From: JACKHO01 sp041398745
GTDB taxonomy: Bacteria > Planctomycetota > Planctomycetia > Planctomycetales > Planctomycetaceae
DNA: 64,000 nt
Assembly: GCA_041398745.1 (NCBI GenBank)
Contig: JAWKUB010000007.1
Coordinates: 62,001 to 126,000 of the forward strand
Reading direction: 5' to 3'
A program made the position numbers and the translations under genes. A model generated the notes under the pieces. It had not been told where the DNA came from. It saw nothing but the letters and a program-made list of their open reading frames with translations, and did no database searches. Of this stretch, positions 9,345 through 17,582 are shown in pieces (the stretch's first letter is position 1; each line of letters opens with the position of its first letter).

Positions 9345-9643
9345 GCCACCCCATCCGTGAGACGAAGCACGGTCGGGAATAGGATGCGTCGCCACGGCAA
9401 TGTTATCCTGCGTCAGAACCTTTTGCCGTTCCGCCCCGACCCGTTCAATGGTCAGCGAGCACTGCCCCCAAAGGAATTCAGATGCAGCGTGACCTCCTCG
9501 CCAGGAGCATAGCTGAGTCGCCCGGCATAACCTTGGATGAGCAATCCCTCAGGAAGCGTCTGATCAGCGAACAACTGGCCGTGAGTGAATCCACAAACCA
9601 AAACCAGAATGGCGACTGCCAAGAAGCGACGAAACTGCTGCAT
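9345..9643 (-). pseudogene. Remnant of an N,N-dimethylformamidase-like secreted protein
   Basis: From a Met at 9643 the frame gives a signal peptide (FLAVAILVLVCGFTHGQ) then LLIQGYAGRLSYAPGEEVTL, which is the usual opening of planctomycete proteins with the dimethylformamidase large-subunit fold. The frame then stops at TGA (9452). In another frame the text carries on as CSLTIERVGAERQKV and HPIPDRASSHGWGG, the expected continuation. One extra G in the GGGGG run near 9466 would restore the frame, so a one-base loss in a homopolymer is likely. The sequence then runs into repeat copy 2. Only about 100 codons remain of a gene that normally has many hundreds. Confidence 0.7.
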
Positions 9644-9781
9644 TTGCCGACACACACGTTCGAGAGTGAATGAACCGGGAAGCAGATAGCTTCGCATAAT
9701 GGGCGTCGCAGTAACACTTCCGGGTGGCGGCGTGCGCCCCGCGAAGCGGAAGCACCGGGCGTCGACGTAAAACACTTCATA

Positions 9782-9950
9782 AGGGTGGCCCCTCCGCTCT
9801 TCAGGACCGGGAGGGTGCCGCAGGCATAAGATGCCCCATCATTGGGCAGCTCTTACTTGTTGGGATCGGCAAATTGAAAAGCGACGCCGATGGTGATACA
9901 TCTTGTCGCTACGCGACCCAACCGATCTAATCGAGCGGTCGGGCCACCCT
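9782..9950. repeat. Second repeat type with inverted ends
   Basis: The stretch begins AGGGTGGCCC and ends GGGCCACCCT, exact inverted copies 149 nt apart. It contains no supported reading frame. It is not the same as the four-copy family, although both share a GGGTGG core. I see only this copy in the window. Confidence 0.5.
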
Positions 9951-10005
9951 GCGACCATGCCACCCGCCCACTCAAGATCCTCTTACCCGCGACCATGCCA
10001 CCCGC
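9951..10005. repeat. Short direct repeat pair
   Basis: The 17-mer GCGACCATGCCACCCGC occurs at 9951-9967 and again at 9989-10005. It directly follows the inverted-end repeat and includes the GCCACCC core, so it may be further repeat debris. Confidence 0.6.
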
Positions 10006-10131
10006 TCATGCGAACTTACCCATCAGTTGACAGGATCATTCGTTGGTGATGTATAATCAATGAGGCTTTGAACTGATGACGATTTGACGTTTCTGAATTG
10101 TTTACCCTCTCAGCGGCGAAGGGCAGTTAGA

Positions 10132-10953
10132 GTGAAGATACAATCTTTGAGCTTAGTTCTCGTGTTAGTTTTTTCAAGTATGGTGGACGCACAAATTGTT
10201 TCAAGCGTCGCGGGTGCGTCGAATTCCGACACTTCCTACGATGATTTCCCGCAGCTCCTGCAATCGATTGAGCGTTTTGAGTCTAAACGAGAGCTGGCGC
10301 AGGGAAAGTTTGTCGATGCAATTGATCGGACAATTGCTGCCGTAGAACGCGACAGGACGCTATCCGAGGATGCGAAGCGGACTCAGGTTGACGACTTGAA
10401 GCATGCAAAGGACAACTTCTTGAGTCGAGAGTCGCTTCCAACAAGCGATGCCCTGATAAGCTTGACAACCGCTTACCTCGACGCGCTGTACGACAAAGAA
10501 GCAGCGAAAGTTGCAAGTTCATTCTCTCAACTCCGGCAAAAGCACAAGGAACAAGCAGAAGATTTGGCAAACCTGGATGTCTTGGAGCACCGATGGATTG
10601 TAAGTCTTCCGACAGGCATGAGCTTTGAGCGAAACGGGGACTGGCACGGTAGGCGAACCCTCTCAAATGGCGGAAAGATTGACTGTAATTTCCATATTCG
10701 AAAGTACGAGAATGGCTTGATAGGTGGAAGTATTTGGTGGAACAACAGGTCGACGGCCCAGCAAGGCATTGAGGTAACGGGCCGGTATTATGGAAATCAG
10801 ATCATTCTAGAAACTGTCCAAACCTTGAAGGGGGGGCCTCACCATCACCGTATGATTGGGTATCACATCGGCGATCGGATTATCTTGCACGTATCCTACC
10901 CAGGGCAACCTAACGGCGGTTTCGTGGATTTCCGTCTCGCACGAACTCTATGA
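10132..10953 (+). CDS. Secreted protein of unknown function
   Basis: I do not recognise this protein. A GTG at 10132 gives a good signal peptide (KIQSLSLVLVLVFSSMVDA, then QIV) and has a GAAGGG ribosome site upstream; a longer TTG start at 10084 would add 16 polar residues before the signal and is unlikely. The mature protein (about 250 residues) has a charged helical half with many Lys, Glu and Gln (about 35-160), then a Gly- and aromatic-rich half that looks like beta strands (GKIDCNFHIRKYENGLIGGS, later GGPHHHRMIGYHIGDRIIL). It is flanked by repeat debris and an opposing operon. Base use looks more AT-rich than its neighbours, which hints at acquisition. Confidence 0.6.
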   Translation: MKIQSLSLVLVLVFSSMVDAQIVSSVAGASNSDTSYDDFPQLLQSIERFESKRELAQGKFVDAIDRTIAAVERDRTLSEDAKRTQVDDLKHAKDNFLSRESLPTSDALISLTTAYLDALYDKEAAKVASSFSQLRQKHKEQAEDLANLDVLEHRWIVSLPTGMSFERNGDWHGRRTLSNGGKIDCNFHIRKYENGLIGGSIWWNNRSTAQQGIEVTGRYYGNQIILETVQTLKGGPHHHRMIGYHIGDRIILHVSYPGQPNGGFVDFRLARTL

Positions 10954-10979
10954 CGTTGGGTGGCGTGGTTCCAATTGAC

Positions 10980-11978
10980 TTAAGCAGGCCCCAAACGCGT
11001 AATCCTCACGTGTTTGTCGTAGTGGGCTGTGGCGACGTGGAGGCCGTCGGGGCTGAGGTCCATGTCGCGGGCGAGGTTGGGGAGTTTGAAGCGATGAATA
11101 TCCTTCTCGCCTTCCGAGTTCCAGAAGATGAGGAAGCCGCCGTTGCCGCCTCCATCAACACCCATGAGTGTGCCATCGGCGAGGTACTGCAGTCGCCACA
11201 ATACGCCCTGCTTGATGTCGTCGGCAACTTGCGATTTCGCGAGCTTGGCTGATTCCCATTCGAAGAGTTGAACCAGCGGTTCGTGCACGGCCCCCAACGG
11301 ATTGGTGGCTTTGTGAAGTCCGCCAGCGGCCAGGAACTTGCCGTCGGGGCTGACGGCAATACCGCGTACACCGCCGAAGTCGACCTGCTGGCCGCCGTTG
11401 TACGAGTGAAGTTCCTTGGCGTCGAATTCACGGACCAGTTCGCCCGTTTCGACTTTCCACTGTTTCAGTTGCCCCATGAGGTCGCCGGAGAAAACGAACT
11501 CGCCGTTGGGATGAAATGCGACGCAGTAAATGTCCCGGTCGTGGGCCTTGAATTCACGGACGAGTGCACCATCAGCGGCGTTCCAGAGTCGGACCATGCC
11601 GTCGTTGCCCGCAGAGGCAATGAGCGTGCCACCAGAGTGTGTGTCGAGGCAGCGAATCCAACCTTTGTGGGCGTCGATGACTCGAATCGGTTTGGCGGAT
11701 GCATCGGCAGCGGCAACATCCCACCACGCGAGTTTTCCATCAGCCCCACCGCTGAGCATTTGATTGCCGTCCAGCGTGCTGGTGAGTGCCCGGATCCAGG
11801 TTTCGTGACCACCGTTGAAGGTTGTCTTCGCTCCGTCAGAGAGTTGGAAACGATGCAGTCCCGCATCCTGGGCACCGCAAAACACGTAACGGTACTGGCG
11901 GTCGAATCGACAGCAGGTCAACGGGCGGTCATGTGCCCAGTCGTTGGCGACAGCGGCTTGTTTGATGTCGAGAGGCAT
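10980..11978 (-). CDS. WD40-repeat protein
   Basis: The 332-residue protein is a seven- or eight-blade propeller: repeats end in patterns such as GKLAWWDV, GMVRLWNA, GQLKQWKV, with GH/GA..D spacings as in WD40 proteins. There is no signal peptide. It is the third gene of a minus-strand run after the DUF1549/1553 and DUF1501 genes, a set that recurs in planctomycetes, with a 59-nt gap from the DUF1501 stop. The bases just before its ATG are pyrimidine-rich with no Shine-Dalgarno site, so translation may depend on another mechanism. Its function is unknown; a scaffold role with the two exported partners is a guess. Confidence 0.85.
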   Translation of the reverse strand: MPLDIKQAAVANDWAHDRPLTCCRFDRQYRYVFCGAQDAGLHRFQLSDGAKTTFNGGHETWIRALTSTLDGNQMLSGGADGKLAWWDVAAADASAKPIRVIDAHKGWIRCLDTHSGGTLIASAGNDGMVRLWNAADGALVREFKAHDRDIYCVAFHPNGEFVFSGDLMGQLKQWKVETGELVREFDAKELHSYNGGQQVDFGGVRGIAVSPDGKFLAAGGLHKATNPLGAVHEPLVQLFEWESAKLAKSQVADDIKQGVLWRLQYLADGTLMGVDGGGNGGFLIFWNSEGEKDIHRFKLPNLARDMDLSPDGLHVATAHYDKHVRITRLGPA

Positions 11979-12037
11979 GGGGGGAGGAGATAGGAGTTAG
12001 GATTCAGGAATCAGATGCCTCGCGTTCAACGTTCCAA

Positions 12038-13327
12038 TTACGTCAGAATTTCTGGGATGCCGTGGCTGGAGGGATCGGCGAAGGGCAATTCGCGGCCGTT
12101 GATGTCGAAGGAATTGCTGGAGTCGACGGCGACGGCCTGCAGGTAGGTGTGGAACAGGTTCGCATGGTCGACCTGTCCGTCTTCGACAGCCGTGCCGTTG
12201 GCGTTGGTCTTGCCATAAGCCGCACCACGGGCCACGCGACTGCCCGCCATGACCACCGACCAAGCCCGCGACCAGTGGTCGCGACCATAATACTGGTTGA
12301 TGTTCGGCGTGCGACCAAATTCTGAGAGCACCACAATGAGCGTGCTGTCGAGCATGCCGCGGGCCGCAATGTCGGCGACGAACGCGGAGAAGGAACGGTC
12401 AAACTCGGCGACCTGTTCCAGGTGGAAGTTGAAGTTTTCGTTGTGGGTGTCGTAGTTCGAATGGGAGACCTGCACGAACGAAATGTCATTTTCCAGCAGA
12501 CGCCGGGCGAGGAGTGTCATGCGACCAAAATCATGCGTACCATAGCGTTCGAGGTCGGCAGCCGGTTCTTTCGAGACATCGAAAATCTCCCGTTTCTGCA
12601 TGAGACTGAGTGCCTGCTCGTAGCTGTAAGCGTAAGCGTCAGCAACGGCAGTCCGGCGGCGATTCAGGAAACGCTCATTGATTTTGCGACGGAAGTCGTG
12701 ACGGGCCGCATCGGATTCGGGGGTGAGTGCGCCGGGACGCTCCGTGTTTTGCGGAGGTTGTCCGTTGCCCAGTGTGATGCTGGAATAGCGTGGGCCGAGG
12801 TATGCCGCATCATTTCCACGTCCGCCACTTCCGCCGGGCGTGACGACGATATGTCCCGGCAATGAAGGATCAGCCGGAGTCACGGTGCGGGCGACCACTG
12901 CACCTAGCGTGGGATAATCAGAGGCGGGTGTTTGTCGACGGCCGTGGAGCATCATGTAGGCTCCTTTGCCGTGATCGTCCTCGCTGGTATTCACACCACG
13001 CACGAGACAGAGGTGCTGCATTTGCTGAGCGGTCAGCGGCAACAGTTCGGAAATGTGAATCCCGGGTACGGAAGTTGGAATGGCGCGGAATGGTCCACCG
13101 GTGTCGGTGCCCGGTTTGGGATCCCAGCTTTCCAGCTGCGAGAGGCCACCATGCATGTTGAAGACGACCACGCGTTTCTGTTCGCTGGCGAGTTCCGCCA
13201 TGGCCTGTGATTCACTGAAGACGTTCAGTCCTCCCACCACAGCTCCGGCTCCCGCGGCGACGGTGCCGAGAAATCCGCGACGCGCCAGCAGGTGCTCCTG
13301 CGATCCACATGCGTAAGGAACTTTCAT
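12038..13327 (-). CDS. DUF1501 protein with Tat signal
   Basis: The 429-residue protein starts with a twin-arginine leader: ARRGFLGTVAAGAGAVVGG at residues 15-33. The body is that of DUF1501, a fold related to sulfatases and alkaline phosphatases, with NMHGGLSQLESWDPKPGTD near the N-terminus and VVLSEFGRTPNIN and GRDHWSRAWSVVMAG towards the C-terminus. A GGAG site precedes the ATG. It lies 35 nt after the DUF1549/1553 gene. This pairing is a hallmark of planctomycetes, where dozens of copies occur; the biochemical role is not settled, and polysaccharide or sulphated-glycan metabolism is often suggested. Confidence 0.9.
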   Translation of the reverse strand: MKVPYACGSQEHLLARRGFLGTVAAGAGAVVGGLNVFSESQAMAELASEQKRVVVFNMHGGLSQLESWDPKPGTDTGGPFRAIPTSVPGIHISELLPLTAQQMQHLCLVRGVNTSEDDHGKGAYMMLHGRRQTPASDYPTLGAVVARTVTPADPSLPGHIVVTPGGSGGRGNDAAYLGPRYSSITLGNGQPPQNTERPGALTPESDAARHDFRRKINERFLNRRRTAVADAYAYSYEQALSLMQKREIFDVSKEPAADLERYGTHDFGRMTLLARRLLENDISFVQVSHSNYDTHNENFNFHLEQVAEFDRSFSAFVADIAARGMLDSTLIVVLSEFGRTPNINQYYGRDHWSRAWSVVMAGSRVARGAAYGKTNANGTAVEDGQVDHANLFHTYLQAVAVDSSNSFDINGRELPFADPSSHGIPEILT

Positions 13328-13362
13328 CGTTTCACTCCAAATGGGATGTTTCCATCCATCCT

Positions 13363-16218
13363 TTAATGTTTGAATCGAAACTCAGCTGAGCTAATGAGGC
13401 TCCAGACAAGTTCCTGTGCTGCGGCGGGCTTTTGGTCGCCCCGAGAGGCGAGGTACGCCGCGACGTCTTGTGTTTCTTCAGGCGTGGGCATGCGGGAGAA
13501 GACTCCCAGATACAATTCTTCCGCTGCCTGCTCGGGCGCTTCAGCTTTGACGACCCGTTCGGTTACGTTTCCTGCTGCCGGGGCGACCCAGCTTTGGATG
13601 GGCCCGCCGTTCGCCGTGAAGAGTGCCTGATCAACGGTGGCGAAGAATTCATCTTGCGGCTGACCTGCACCGGCAGCGAATGTGGTGATGAACACGCCCA
13701 AATTCCCTTTGAGCTTTTCATAAGTCCGCCGCTCGATTTCCCGCTCACGGGCGAGCACCTGAGCGGGGTCTTGCTTTGCTTCGTCACTGAGGGGACTTGC
13801 TTTGTCCAGCTCGGCAATCTCTCCTGCCCGGTAACGTTCATAAACGCCGGTAACTTCAAAAATGCTCCAGCACATTTGCTCTGCCGTGAGCGGCTGCAAG
13901 TCGGAAAGGACTGCCCGTCGGCTCAGTGATTTGAGGAGGGCCTCATGGTTCTGAGTTTCATTTGATTCAAGAGTTGCCAGTTGTCCGACGGCTCCGTCGA
14001 CTCGAGTTTGAGCATCTTGCTGAGCCTTGACGCGTTGGTCTCGCTCCTGCAGGACCTGTTGCATGGCGGTCGTGGCGGCGGCAAGTTGCTTCTCAGATTC
14101 TGTCACTTGATTCTTGGCCTGTTCAACTTCTGTGGCGCGTTGGCCGAGTGTTTCATTGAGAGTGGTCGACCGTTCTTTCAGTTTGGCAATCGCATCGCCA
14201 ATGAGTTCATCGCCCGGAAGTTGCTGCTGGACGGCCTCAGTTGAGGTGAGAGCAACCGTGAGCGTTTGAACTTTCTTCAGTTGTTCGGCATGCTGAGTTT
14301 CAGCGGCAGTCAACTGGGCCGCTGCCGTTTGCATAGCCTGTTGTGCGGTCGCTTGATTGTTTTGGGCCGTGGTAACAGTCGCCGCGTAGTCGGTTACATT
14401 GGCTTGCGCGAGCACGAGGTCCTGACGTTCGTTCTGAATGGTTTGTTGCTGTGCGGCGATTTGATCACGGATGACTTTTACGTTGACCAGTTGCTGCAGG
14501 GCTTCGACTCGTTGCAGATGCGAATTCAACTTCGTGTTTGTCCGAATCGAGGCCTGTCGGGCGGCGACGAGGGCGGCGTCTTTCTGTTGCAGTGCATCAC
14601 GCAGTGGCTTCACTTTGGCCAGGGCCATTTCAACTTCGACTTTGACGGCGTTCTGAGCTTCAACGGTTGCAGTGTGCGCAGTCTTCTTCTCATTGACGGC
14701 AGCCTGCAGTTGTTCCAGTTCTGCTGCCAACTGTGTTGCGCGTTGAGCAAATGTGGCGGCGGCTGCGGCGAGTTCCTTGTCTTCAGGGAGTTTCTCGGCG
14801 GCGACCTTCGCCTTGTCTGATGCTTCCGCGACGGGTGTGACAATCGCCTGTTTGGCGCTGACGTCTCCCTCGGCCTTCTGCACGGCAGTGAGCGCTTCGG
14901 CGACTTTCTTGGACTGATCAGCGTACTTCGTACGGGTGTCCTGCAGTTCCTTCACTGCGGGAACAAGTTGAGCTTCCGCCTCATAGAACTGTGACAAAGC
15001 TGTACTGAGAGCCGCGTCGGCTTGAGTCGCAGCTTGCTCAATTGCGGCGGTCTCACTTTGCGCAGATGCCAGCAACTCGCTGGCCGTTACGGAATGAGGC
15101 ATCAAATCGGACGGAGCATCCCAGGCACGTTGGTAGACTCGTGTGAGTGCGAGTTCGCGAAGGAAATTCCGCATGTCGAAATTGGTCGCCGCGAAACGCT
15201 GACCAGCGAGCTGTAATAATTCGAGATTCGAAGGCGGGTTCTCCGATTGATGCACATCCAGCACCGGAACCAGCCCCTCACCCATCATGAATGCCCAGAG
15301 GCGGTTGGCCATGTTCTCGTTGAACTCATGAATCTGACCACTGGTGGCTGCATCAGCGAACTGCTGACGTCGGCTATGTTTGGGAACGGCAATCGTTTTG
15401 TCAGCGGGAGCCACGCTGTATTCGTCTCCCGGCAGGAAGAACGGCTCCTGAAATTCAGCGCCACCAAACAACCGTGCCGACGACAGGTGCGGCGTTCCTT
15501 TGAAGAAGACTGATTCGAACTGCAAATCACTGCCGGCGTGTTCGGCGTAGCAATTGACCTCTTTGTCTCCCTGCTTGACCTTTACTTCATAGCCCGCAGA
15601 GAAGACGGCCAGCATTCCCTGATAGTCGAGCATCAGGTAATCACTAATGAGAGGATGGTCGTGGCACTGGGCACACTGCAAATCGCGTCCCAAGAAAATG
15701 CGGCCGACATCGCGAGTCAGCAGGTGAGGATCTGATCCACGGTCGAGGTAGAATCTCGCCGCCGCTCTTTCTCCGTCGGCCCCGTTGGCAGTGAGCAGTT
15801 CACGAGCGAGTTCGTTCCAGCCCTTCTTCTCCTGAACCCGTTTCTGCAGCCAGGCAACCCACTCGTCTTGAGTAATGTTTGAGTTGGCGCGTCGCTCCAT
15901 CAGCATGACGTCGAGGAACTCAACCAGGCGTCGCTCGAAACGGGGCGACGCCATGAGATGGTCGACCATTTTTGCACGCTTATCGGGCGACTCATCTGCC
16001 AGGAAGGCACGGACTTCGTCGGCCGTTGGCGGGACACCGTTGAGGTCGAGCGAAGCGCGCCTGAGAAATTCGGAATCACTGCAAAGCGGAGGTTCCTGCA
16101 TTGCAGACTGCGAGCGAAAGACGGCATCGATCTCGTCGTGAAGCGTCGGAGGATCGGCGGCTAGGAGGGAGCCTGCAAGCAGCTGCAGACAAACAACAAA
16201 AAGGAGGGGACGTGTCAT
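13363..16218 (-). CDS. DUF1549/DUF1553 protein with a long coiled-coil insert
   Basis: The Met at 16218 gives a clean signal peptide (RPLLFVVCLQLLAGSLLAA); an upstream in-frame Met at 16329 gives an implausible leader. The 951-residue protein opens with DUF1549 (RRASLDLNGVPPTADEVRAF; then FLGRDLQCAQCHDHP with a c-type haem-like CAQCH). DUF1553 begins with MANRLWAFMMGEGLV and ELALTRVYQRAWD, then breaks off at about residue 383. About 385 residues of Ala/Gln/Glu/Lys-rich heptads follow, and DUF1553 resumes at about residue 767 with LQPLTAEQMCWSIFEVTG. The insert has no Pro-rich breaks and should form a very long rod. It is first in an operon with the DUF1501 and WD40 genes. The CAQCH may bind haem; this is not proved for the family. 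Confidence 0.87.
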   Translation of the reverse strand: MTRPLLFVVCLQLLAGSLLAADPPTLHDEIDAVFRSQSAMQEPPLCSDSEFLRRASLDLNGVPPTADEVRAFLADESPDKRAKMVDHLMASPRFERRLVEFLDVMLMERRANSNITQDEWVAWLQKRVQEKKGWNELARELLTANGADGERAAARFYLDRGSDPHLLTRDVGRIFLGRDLQCAQCHDHPLISDYLMLDYQGMLAVFSAGYEVKVKQGDKEVNCYAEHAGSDLQFESVFFKGTPHLSSARLFGGAEFQEPFFLPGDEYSVAPADKTIAVPKHSRRQQFADAATSGQIHEFNENMANRLWAFMMGEGLVPVLDVHQSENPPSNLELLQLAGQRFAATNFDMRNFLRELALTRVYQRAWDAPSDLMPHSVTASELLASAQSETAAIEQAATQADAALSTALSQFYEAEAQLVPAVKELQDTRTKYADQSKKVAEALTAVQKAEGDVSAKQAIVTPVAEASDKAKVAAEKLPEDKELAAAAATFAQRATQLAAELEQLQAAVNEKKTAHTATVEAQNAVKVEVEMALAKVKPLRDALQQKDAALVAARQASIRTNTKLNSHLQRVEALQQLVNVKVIRDQIAAQQQTIQNERQDLVLAQANVTDYAATVTTAQNNQATAQQAMQTAAAQLTAAETQHAEQLKKVQTLTVALTSTEAVQQQLPGDELIGDAIAKLKERSTTLNETLGQRATEVEQAKNQVTESEKQLAAATTAMQQVLQERDQRVKAQQDAQTRVDGAVGQLATLESNETQNHEALLKSLSRRAVLSDLQPLTAEQMCWSIFEVTGVYERYRAGEIAELDKASPLSDEAKQDPAQVLAREREIERRTYEKLKGNLGVFITTFAAGAGQPQDEFFATVDQALFTANGGPIQSWVAPAAGNVTERVVKAEAPEQAAEELYLGVFSRMPTPEETQDVAAYLASRGDQKPAAAQELVWSLISSAEFRFKH

Positions 16219-16522
16219 GATGACCGCCTGAATATCAAACCCTGGTGGGATGGAACTTCGCGTCGTGCGAAGTGCAAATATAGGGTGTGGTGGGAAACAG
16301 AATCGGCGATCCGCGAACGCATCGCACACTGTTTATCCGATTGATGGTACGGACAGGCAGTTTAGGTTGTCAATTCCGTTCAGTCAGGGAGCGGTTGTAT
16401 CGACTGTGACGACTGGGGTTTGAAGCGAGTGCGATGGGCCTGGTTAGAGAGTCCGTTGTATCCCTCAAGGCGTGTTGCGCACGTTGAAGAATGTCTGGGC
16501 CACTGGTGGAATTGGAGAGCGT
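16219..16522. other. Gene-free stretch
   Basis: This 304-nt stretch lies between two minus-strand genes. Open frames here overlap nothing recognisable. It should carry the promoter of the DUF1549-DUF1501-WD40 operon, but no clear -35/-10 pair or hairpin stands out. Confidence 0.4.
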
Positions 16523-17437
16523 CTATTCGGACGAAGTTGCCGCCGCATCTTCCTTGGCGACGATTTTCAGTTGGCACTCGCCAACCGCAAGGTCCTCCCA
16601 GATGACACGCCACGTCTCATCTTCGACTGGCTGAAGTTCGAGGCGATAGAGTCCCGTCACTCGATAGATGTCAGGTTCTTCGAATTTGAACCACTTGGTG
16701 ATGTCGATTTCCATGTCGAAATCATCACCGGGTTTGAGCGTGACCTTACTGGCGATTCCTCCAAAGTTGTTTGGGTCACCAACGTCTGGCAATGCCTTCC
16801 CAGTGCCGTTGCCTCGACGGCAAATGAAATCGAACTGGTTGTTTCTCGCCCCCCGCTGCATACCCCCGTTGTAGAAACTGATGGGGGCTGTCCCAATGTT
16901 CTTGATGTTCATTTGCAGCACGACCGGACTACCAACCGTATACTCAGGCTCCTTCGACTTCCATTTGGTCAACAACACATGTCCGGGATGGTTGCGATCA
17001 AAACGTTCTGCCTTGAGTCCTGCCACGAGCGAATTCAGCGAATCGGGCTGTTCATCCGTGTCTCGAAGCTGGTTATACCAGGAATGCCAGGGATCCTCAT
17101 TGTCATCCTGCTTGACCTTACTGGAATGGTAAATTCGAGTCGCCACACCGTTCGCAACGAGGACCCGAATGCGATCATTTCCGGGACCGAATGGAAACAC
17201 GACACCGAGCTGATACGTCGTATTGTTGTTGTCCGATGACCGCACCGTAGCCGACTGATGACTCAGTGGCCCTTGCTGCACGATGCGAACAGTTTCGCCG
17301 TTGAATAGCGTGACTTCTGTACCACCGCCACCCGTAATGAGATAAATGCCGTCTGCAAGCTCTGCGGCATGTGAGACTGCTGCCAACTGAAAAGCGAACA
17401 GGCTGAGCAGCGCGACGAATATTGAATTGCATTTCAT
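16523..17437 (-). CDS. Secreted protein of unknown function
   Basis: I do not recognise the family. Starting at the Met at 17437 gives a signal peptide (CNSIFVALLSLFAFQLAAVSHA, then AEL); the longer start at 17476 puts 13 residues before it. The mature protein has about 280 residues. Its middle part (VGSPVVLQMNIKNIGTAPIS) reads like a beta-sandwich domain of the kind that follows 'the effect of X on Y' patterns in planctomycete secreted proteins, and the end (GLYRLELQPVEDETWRVIWE) is also beta-rich. It has a short C-terminal tail of Ala, Thr and Ser. It is a single gene with no evident partners. Confidence 0.65.
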   Translation of the reverse strand: MKCNSIFVALLSLFAFQLAAVSHAAELADGIYLITGGGGTEVTLFNGETVRIVQQGPLSHQSATVRSSDNNNTTYQLGVVFPFGPGNDRIRVLVANGVATRIYHSSKVKQDDNEDPWHSWYNQLRDTDEQPDSLNSLVAGLKAERFDRNHPGHVLLTKWKSKEPEYTVGSPVVLQMNIKNIGTAPISFYNGGMQRGARNNQFDFICRRGNGTGKALPDVGDPNNFGGIASKVTLKPGDDFDMEIDITKWFKFEEPDIYRVTGLYRLELQPVEDETWRVIWEDLAVGECQLKIVAKEDAAATSSE

Positions 17438-17582
17438 TACGTACCTCGTCTCCGGCCAAGGGTGAAGAACCTGCATTTTAGACGTGAAGGCAGTGGTGAT
17501 CGTTAGAGGAAATCGCCGCTGGTCGGAGGAAATCTCTCAGATCATCTCGAATGGTGACGTCGCCTCACGATTCATTACAGCA

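Noticed and set aside
9452..9775. 107-codon frame taken as an intact small secreted gene
   Set aside because: The signal peptide and domain start match a much larger family and the missing part is found in the next frame, so it is a remnant.
10980..16218. Plus-strand open frames inside the WD40, DUF1501 and DUF1549/1553 genes
   Set aside because: They are antisense frames of clear genes in GC-rich sequence, without ribosome sites or family text.
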